Program-made: the position numbers and the translations under genes
In this document: piece by piece, positions 57,194 through 64,000 of the stretch
How the letters are laid out: each line of letters starts with the position of its first letter
How positions within the stretch are numbered: position 1 is the first letter of the stretch
Assembly: GCA_030144725.1 (NCBI GenBank)
Contig: JASKMD010000026.1
Location: 852,750-916,749 of the forward strand
From: Haematococcus lacustris
Lineage: Eukaryota > Chlorophyta > Chlorophyceae > Chlamydomonadales > Haematococcaceae
DNA: 64,000 bases
Direction of reading: 5' to 3'
Notes under the pieces: generated by a model
Seen by the model: only the letters and a program-made list of their open reading frames with translations
Databases searched by the model: none
Told to the model about the DNA's origin: nothing

Positions 57194-60100
57194 ATGCTAC
57201 ACCGCGGATACGGTTCAGGCATAGGCCAGCGGTTTCAGACAGGAGGAGCTGCTCCAGTGCTTCGCAGGCCGCACAGACTGGCCTCACGGGCTGGCCGTGG
57301 CAGAAATGTGTTGTTAGCCTCTAGCGGTGCTGTGGCGTTCCCTCCCAACAGCAGCGAGGTATGCAGTGCCTGCTTTTGCCGCAGCACAGCCTGTCACGGA
57401 CGCTGGCACAATTGTGACGGGTTCAGCTCAATCCACATGCTCTCTGCGCCTGCAGGAGGGGAGCCAGATGTCTGGGGAGCCCCAAGCACTGTTTAGCCGC
57501 AGCTTGAGCGTGCCAAACATCGTTTGCGCCAGGGGTGGTGGCGATATGGGCTCCAGCGGATCACTGGGCATGACGATGGAGCGCTCTAAGCTCCAGTTCG
57601 TCATGCCTACTCCGACGGTGCAGGGTCCGAAGCTGGATGACGGTGGCAGCGGAGGCGACATCGGCAAAATCATTCACAACGGTGCGCACCCGTCCACACA
57701 GCGCTATACCGCAGTAAGGCGGTCCTCGTAACTAAGGCGGTCTGGTTTGCAATGCAGGGGGCGGAGGCGACGGGGGAGACGATGACGATGACGACTACTT
57801 TAACGAGGGCGACGATGAAGGGGACGGCGAGGGCGAGGCTGCACGAGATGGCTTTTTCCGAGCAGTAATCCCTGAGTCCTACGACAAGCTCAGCATCGGT
57901 GCTGTGTTTGCGGAGTGGATGAAGACGGTGCAGGAGCTGCCAGCCATTCTGCGCCAGGCTGTCGTCATGGGCCTGTTTAGCTCAGCACAGCTGGTCAGGT
58001 TCTTTGCCATGGACGTGCGGCCTAACGTCACGCGGGCAGTGTCAAGAAGCCTCCCGCCCACAGTGCGTGTTATAGCCTTGAGGCTTGCCTGTGCCTGCCA
58101 GCTTAACCACGCCTCTGGCAGCACAAACATGGCATGCCACATGCCCAGCATATCCACTAGGTATGCTATGCTTCCGCATGCACTGCCTGTTCATGGAGCA
58201 TGTCGTACTGTCTGCTGAACCACGCGTCTTTCATGTGCTGAACCACGCGTCTTTCATGCGCGTTCTACCATGAATGTTACATGGCCCCTTGTCCTGTGCC
58301 TGCAGCTTGCACGGGACTTTGTGGGGCGTCTGATGGCAGACCCCGGTTTTGTCCAGAAGCTGGCTATGGAGTCCACAATTGCTGCTGTAGCCAGCTTGTG
58401 GTATGAGTACCGTCTGCGTGGCGACAAGCTGAAGGGCGAGCTGGACCTGGCCATGATCAATGTCATGGGCATGGCGGCTGCAGCCGGGGCTACCACCTGG
58501 TTGCTGGCCCCCTCCAGGTCCTACGGCTCCATCCAGAAGTTCCCATGGCAGCAGGTGCGCATGCAAGCATGGTCTTGCCAGTTTGCCTGCTTGATTTAAA
58601 CTAGGGAGCACTAGGGAGTGAAGGCATGTGGCGCGAGCAGCAACAGGGACAGTTGTTGCTTACAGCCAGTTAAAACACCCGTGTTGCTCAGCTGCCTTGC
58701 AGCATCTGCAAATGGATACTTGATAGCAGCGCACGAGCAGCTACAGTCATGAGTGTTACGCAATTGCACCAATGCAGGAGTTGATGAGCCAGATTATACT
58801 TGGAAACATGTGCCTGCCATAAGTGACCTGTGTCAACAAGTGTGACATGAGCATTAGCAGTGACCCGTACTGATCACAGCTGCTGACGCGACCAATGACA
58901 TGCAGATGCTGGACAAGCTGCCTAACTGCGTGTTTGATGTGTCGGGCCCTCTGCGCCAGTACACCCAGCAAGCTCGTGCAGTGGGCTTTGTAGCCAAGAT
59001 GGCAGAGCTGTCTGCAGTGGGGGCGCTGATGGGCACCACCACTGCCCTGCTCTCATCAGCAGTGGTGGCACTCAGGCAGCGGGCAGATCCAGAGTGGCAG
59101 CCCAGTGCAGCCGTGCCCAATGTGGGCCGCAGCTCTAGCGGGCTGGCTGCATTCTTTGCCGTCAACGCAAATGTCAGGTCAGTTGTATGTGACGATCAGG
59201 CATGCACACAGAGCCACCTTGCCCCTTTCTTTAGCTTTGGTTCTCTTTGTTTGGTAGGCAAGGTGATGTGTGACAGGGCAGCGTCACTCCATGCTGGCTG
59301 CTGGCTGGTGTGATGGAGGTCGGCTGGATGACAGCCCAGGTGTGCACAGGGAAGCGTTGCTGCTCTCTTGCAGGCAAGCCAGAAGGGGAGGGTTGGTGCT
59401 ATTTGTGCTGTCTATGTTCCTGGACAGATGCTGCATCAGACCGGCATCAACACCTGTGCTGCGGAGGGCAGCCAGGGTCATTTGCAATGGAGTCTGCTGC
59501 TAATGGGCCATGCATGGGTCGGTGTATGGGCTATGTGTGCTGTTACCGCATACGCTAATGTGCTTGATTGTATGTGGCGCATTACCCTGTAGCACAGCCG
59601 TGTGGTCCCATCACATGGCAGTTGCAGCCACTGTTTGCGTGAGTGAGCGCATGTGTGCGGCCTCTGAATGTGCCCTCTCTGTTTGTCCCCGGCTGTGTGG
59701 TGTCATGACTGCCATCGTCATCGGTGAGTGTGCGTCTATGCATGTCCTTACTGCAGATACCAGCTGCTGGGAGGCCTGGACAGAGTGCTGTTTGAGCGCA
59801 CCAACTTCCTGTGGACCTACCTGCTGCTCAGTAGCAGTGCCCGCCTGGTCAGCACCTCAGTAGGCGAGCTGTCCCGGGCTTGGTGGCAGGGCCTGCCCGC
59901 CCCCGCAGCCCTGGGGGCGCCCGCCCTACTGCAGCCCCAGGCCCGGCGCGTGCGCAAGAAGGTCAGCAAGAAGGTACCCAGAGCCCTGCCCACATCACCA
60001 GCACTGGAGCAGCCCAGCCAACCAGCGTCGCCAAACAGCCAGGAGCAGCTGCTCGCCGCAGCTGCACTGCCCGTCCTCAGTGCGGCAGCTGCCAGCTCAC

Positions 60101-60435
60101 AGTATCCTCAGTCAGCCGCCGCAATGGATGTGCAGCCTCTAGAGGGCAGCCTCCAGGGCGCACCAAGCAGCAGCACTGCACTGCCCTACCCTGCAGCATC
60201 CTCCCAGGCACCAAGCCACTTATCCAGTCAGCCGGAGCCACTGGCTTCGCCCCAGGGTGTTATGTCAGACTCGAGCTACCTTGGCCTTACTCTCAACCAG
60301 AACCCTGTGCCCTCATCAGAAGTCACCATGGCTAGATTTGCACCTGCGGCCACCTCCACAGCGGCTGCTGCTGTTACATCTCCAGACAGTGAGGAGTCGT
60401 TGGCAGCGAGCCTACAGCTGCCTGCTCGGCAATGA
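57194..60435 (+). CDS. RETICULATA-related protein (DUF3411), chloroplast
   Basis: Six exons (57,194-57,358; 57,456-57,681; 57,758-58,062; 58,306-58,554; 58,906-59,177; 59,757-60,435) total 1,896 bases in phase, giving 631 aa. The N-terminus is rich in Arg/Ala/Ser/Gly (MLHRGYGSG, HRLASRAGRGRN), typical of a plastid transit peptide. An acidic stretch (DDDDDDYFNEGDD) precedes the DUF3411 core at about 170-450: AEWMKTVQELPAILRQAVVM, ARDFVGRLMADPGFVQKLA, ELDLAMINVMGMAAAAGAT, MLDKLPNCVF, RYQLLGGLDRVLFERTNFL. Several hydrophobic helices suggest envelope membrane association. The long C-terminal tail is Ala/Ser/Pro/Gln-rich. In land plants RETICULATA-related proteins affect leaf mesophyll and plastid metabolite balance; the biochemical role is not known. 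Confidence 0.93.
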
Positions 60436-63400
60436 TTGCTTGTAGAGTGTAGCAGATGCTGGCCCTAGACACGGGCAGCTGGGCGGGAGAAGTACACCAG
60501 CTGGCTGGAGCTGAGCCTTCTGCTTTGCATTCGTGCCTGTCAACACTCAACAGTCTGTCTCAACTGGTCCTCTCTGCCCGACCTCAAATCACCAACCTCA
60601 AACCACCTGGGTGTTCACCAGTTGATTTAGTCTGTTCTCAGCTGCCTGTTGTGTGGCTTGGCCGGTGCACTGGGCATGAGTAAGAGTGCCTGGCAGTGAG
60701 GCACTTGACGCCATGTGGCATGGTGAGATTTTTTTTCGACTGGCAAATTGGAGGCTTGGTACTTCTTATGAGGCAGGGCTGTGATGCACTGTTCAACCGA
60801 GGTATGACAGCAGCAGCAGTAGAGCTGTCTTCAGTTTATGCATGTGGTGATGGCATGGGTGCTTGGTGGAAGGTATATATGCTGTTGTGGGGTGGTGCTT
60901 GTTGTAAGGAATATCTGTGACTGTTGTGAGTGTGACTGGGAATGTGTGTGTTGAGTTTACACCGTAACAAACGTCCCCCTGATATGGTTGCTAGGCCTTG
61001 CACATCAGCATCTGGAACATGGAAACTGGTGACATGCCCCAAGGCAGCATGCACAAGGGATGTACACATCTCAACTATGAACTGGTTTAATTCCATGTTG
61101 TCCGAATATACATCCTCATGCTCTCGCCTGAGGGTGAAGAGGCTCAACATGGGTTACACATCTACTCTCTCATTACTTCATCGTTTTCAGTAGCGTTTAT
61201 AAACTACATCGGCAGCTGCGAATTAGGATAGGTGGCTTACACCGCTGAGGCCGTCCGCCGTCAGTCTGCTTGGCCGCTTTTTGGGACTTTCTGCAACGCA
61301 CTTCAAAGCAAGGTGCATAAACAAAAGTGTACATGGGCTCAAAATGAAATCATGCAAGTGAAAAACATGGCAAACTCCAGCAAACTCCGACAGCTGCGTA
61401 TTGATGCGCATTATCTGACCATCAGCGCAAGCCATTGCAGTTTTTGCCCGCGGACCGTACCCAGGAACAAATCACAGCGGCGAGACGGGTCTCCTTGGGA
61501 CTGTGAGCCACGTACCTGTGACCCCATCTGCCCGGCGCAGTGAGCTGGTTGTGCACAAATGGAATGTCCAGCCAACACCCAACGCGATGCCTGTCAGGCG
61601 TGCAGGGCGTCTAGGCGGGCCATATCTGTGTGTACGCTCCTCGCCGAACACACCCGCTGCACCCACAGGAAAATTGCCATTGAATGTTTGTTTTTGACCC
61701 ATTGGCGGCTTTCTTGAAACAAACAGCACATTGTACAGTCAAGGCATCTATCAGTTGGACAGGTTGAAAGCACCATATGCAGTCCAGTATTTTTATGATG
61801 TAATAAAGTAGTTATGTTTGTAATTCATTGGTATTTTAATGGTTTCTCAAAAATGCTGTTACTGATTTGCCTGAGTGCTCCCAACGCACCCCTCCCCAAG
61901 CCCACCCCTCCCAGCCCACCCCCTCCTAGCCCACCCCTCCCAGTCCACTCCCTCCCAGTCCATAACCTCCAAGCTCTCCCATCCGCTCCCTTGCTCGTTG
62001 CCTGCTCCCCCTTCCTCCCCACGCCCCCTCCCAGCCCTAGCCACCACCATGGGGGGTATGAGGCTCAGCAAGAAGCTGCGCCAACACTTGCAAGAGTTGA
62101 ATGCCTCACCCAAGGCAGGGTTTAAGTGCAGCCCCAATGGCTTTAAAGCTCAGAGAAACAAGTCAAAGGATGATGTCATTGAGTTGCGGGCAGAAGTTGA
62201 GCGGCTCCACCAACAGCTCAGTGATGCGGTGGCAGATTTGAGCAAGTGCAGGCAGACATGGAGCAGGTGCAGGCAACACAACAGGAGCTGCAAGGTCAGA
62301 ATGGGGAATAAGTGAGGATGAGGAGCTCAGGGGATCGAGCTAGGTGCAGCAGCGCCCCAGACAGCTGCCAAGCGCAAGCGGCCACATCTCCCAACCGCAC
62401 CTGCCAACAGCCTCCGTGCCACATTGCCGCAACCGTTCTCCGATCCGACTGCTGCTGCCGACGCGCAGGCTCATGTAGAGCAGCATAAGTGACGCGGGCG
62501 GTCGCAGCAATGACTGCATGCCCCTCAACGGCTCAAACTTCACTCACAAACTTTGATGCTTTGCTGTGCACGGCACATTATGGATCATCTAGCAGTTTTC
62601 TGTTGGATGGGAGCGCCGGGCAGGCCAGGCCATCCCTCTTTGCCACCCCTCTGCCACCCCTTCGCCACCCCTCGTCCACTAATGCCGGACAATGCCGGTA
62701 CTGCCGCCCGCCACTAGCGGCCAATAGCGCACTGCCGCGGAGGAGAAAATGTCCAACATGGGAGTGAGTGTATGTGGCAGTGACAGCCAGCAGACAGCAA
62801 ACCACCCCTGGATGGCGGAAACACAAGACGGAACACAAACTGCCGCGTAGTTAACGATGAACTTCAAAGTCGAGCCATAAGCAACCCCCTTTCTACCAGG
62901 TCGCGACTGGTCAGTACCCTATGCGCATGCTCTCGCGCACCCACATCACCACTGGTGATTCACAAGCAGGAAAAAATTGATATTCGTATGGACAATTCCT
63001 TATTCGGTTATCCGCCTGCGGTTGGCAAGTTGTCGAAGTCCTCCCTGACTGCTTGTCCGCCCTTCCTTCCTTGCCCTGGTTTGTCCTGGTCTCATAGTCA
63101 ACACAACGCTGGGAATTCGCCGTGGATTCCGCGCGTCTGCGTCCTGGAGCTTCTGACCCCTGGTAGAGTAGCTCTGTAGCTATACGAAGCTATCTAAGCG
63201 CCGCAGCAAGCCGTCAGAAGGTAGGAAGCCCCAGTCCAGCAACATTTGCATTCAGGTCTGCTTGCTCGCTGAGCACCAATGGTTCTCGTTCTTGAACTGT
63301 GCTTGAATATGCCACGAGGCGGGTAATCTTATTCAAGATGCCTAATTCAGCCCGCATTGTGCCTCCCGCCTTCACCTTAACCGCTTGGTTGGCATCCAAG

Positions 63401-63511
63401 CGTATGCGACCGCTAGTCTGGTCATGCGCGTGCCCCGTGCTCGTCGTGTGTGTAGCAGGTCCATCCTCTTAGGACCCCTGCAGCACCCTTGAGCAGCATC
63501 GGCGGCTTACT
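60436..63511. other. Intergenic region of 3 kb between the RETICULATA-related and SPX genes
   Basis: A TGTAA word near 60,902 could be the poly(A) signal of the upstream gene. A C-rich stretch with CCCACCCCTCCCAG repeats is at about 61,890-62,035. An open piece at 62,050-62,312 (plus) encodes a short basic/coiled segment (MRLSKKLRQHLQELN, IELRAEVERLHQQLSDAV) of unknown origin. A frame at 61,503-61,697 has no recognisable domain. The SPX promoter lies at the right end. Confidence 0.45.
62050..62312 (+). CDS. Short coiled-coil frame, unrecognised
   Basis: The frame runs from ATG at 62,050 to TGA at 62,312 (87 aa). A basic N-terminus is followed by heptad-like ELRAEVERLHQQLSDAVADL. Codon composition looks protein-like. 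It may be part of a transposon or a gene fragment. Confidence 0.3.
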
Positions 63512-64000
63512 ATGAAGTTTGGCAAGCGCTTGGCTTCGGAAGCCCTCCGCCGGCACACCGACCACTACTTCGACTACAAAGCCATCAAGAAAGCCGTAAA
63601 GGACGACATTGACAGCACGGGTACGTCTACGTTCCGCTTGGACCGCTGCTGCGATGGGTTGAAATGACTTTGGCTGTAACGGTTGCTTTCACGTGCCGGC
63701 TGCAGATGCGAACGGTACGCACTTCCAGGCCGTTTTGGTTGGGGAGCTGCAGAAGGTTTCACAGTACTACTCCAGCAAGGCTGAGCTGCTGGAGGTAGGA
63801 CTTGCTGGGCCTGCTGGGCACAGGCTGTGCAGCAAATGTCAGCTAGCATGCAGGCAGCAGTGGCTTACGCTGCTGTCCCCTCGTCTTATCGCAGCGCACC
63901 CTGGCGTCATTGAGGAAGGACCATTCCCAAGAGCTAGAAGAGCTGCGCAGCGATGTTCAGGAGCTCATAAAGTTTGTGGCTTTGAACTATCTAGCAGTGG
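63512..64000 (+). CDS. SPX-domain protein, N-terminal part (runs off the window)
   Basis: Exons 63,512-63,620, 63,706-63,794 and 63,895 to beyond 64,000 join in phase. They encode MKFGKRLASEALRRHTDHYF, DYKAIKKAVKDD, FQAVLVGELQKVSQYYSSK, RKDHSQELEELRSDVQELIK and FVALNYLAV. This is the SPX domain, a sensor of inositol pyrophosphates in phosphate signalling, with the Lys cluster DYKAIKKAVK that binds the ligand. What follows (VTC, MFS/EXS transporter or RING) is outside the window, so the subtype cannot be told. The start Met begins directly with the family's MKFGK. Confidence 0.95.

Overview
The window looks like nuclear DNA of a green alga in the Chlamydomonadales (a Haematococcus-like chlorophyte). 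The reasons are GC-rich sequence, intron-dense genes with GT-AG borders and short exons, many CAG and G-rich tandem repeats, chloroplast-targeted proteins of plant type (pheophorbide a oxygenase, RETICULATA-related), and TnpB/Fanzor-like and KDZ-like transposon remains. The species is inferred only.

Five ordinary single-copy genes can be assembled exon by exon. They are a RIK/KHDC4-like KH-domain protein (29,184-33,859, minus, 6 exons, 876 aa), a p24/EMP24 cargo receptor (34,864-37,583, plus, 6 exons, 200 aa), a pheophorbide a oxygenase-like Rieske enzyme (39,244-45,906, minus, 13 exons, 544 aa), a RETICULATA-related DUF3411 chloroplast protein (57,194-60,435, plus, 6 exons, 631 aa), and the start of an SPX-domain gene (63,512 to the window end, plus). 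For the four complete genes the exon phases join without error and the lengths fit the families.

The left 18 kb holds two tandem, diverged copies of one large minus-strand gene (about 1-6,568 and 9,467-17,773). Both encode an N-terminal alpha-helical region that resembles the HeLo/MLKL-type four-helix bundle, several conserved linker exons, and a clear TIR domain split over five exons with matching phases. A third, broken TIR piece lies at 51,369-51,628. This TIR family is the most interesting coding content of the window.

At least eight pieces of a TnpB/Fanzor-like RuvC nuclease family are scattered through the window, each broken in a different way. A KDZ-type transposase-like gene lies at 18,066-20,517. 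A 5'-truncated LINE (23,483-25,483) sits inside a tRNA gene.

Four loci carry a tRNA-Ser(AGA) gene whose intron is complementary to the anticodon loop: three intact copies (38,040; 48,053; 53,919) and one split by the LINE. They lie in two sets of large inverted repeats, of about 1.1 kb and 1.3 kb per arm. Very long G-rich arrays are present: (GGGGC)n at 21,324-22,213, a graded array at 7,307-8,325, and (TGGG)n at 49,790-50,504. All have the G-rich strand on plus. The last one lies in the intron of a Fanzor-like copy and appears to have grown from sequence next to its 5' splice site.
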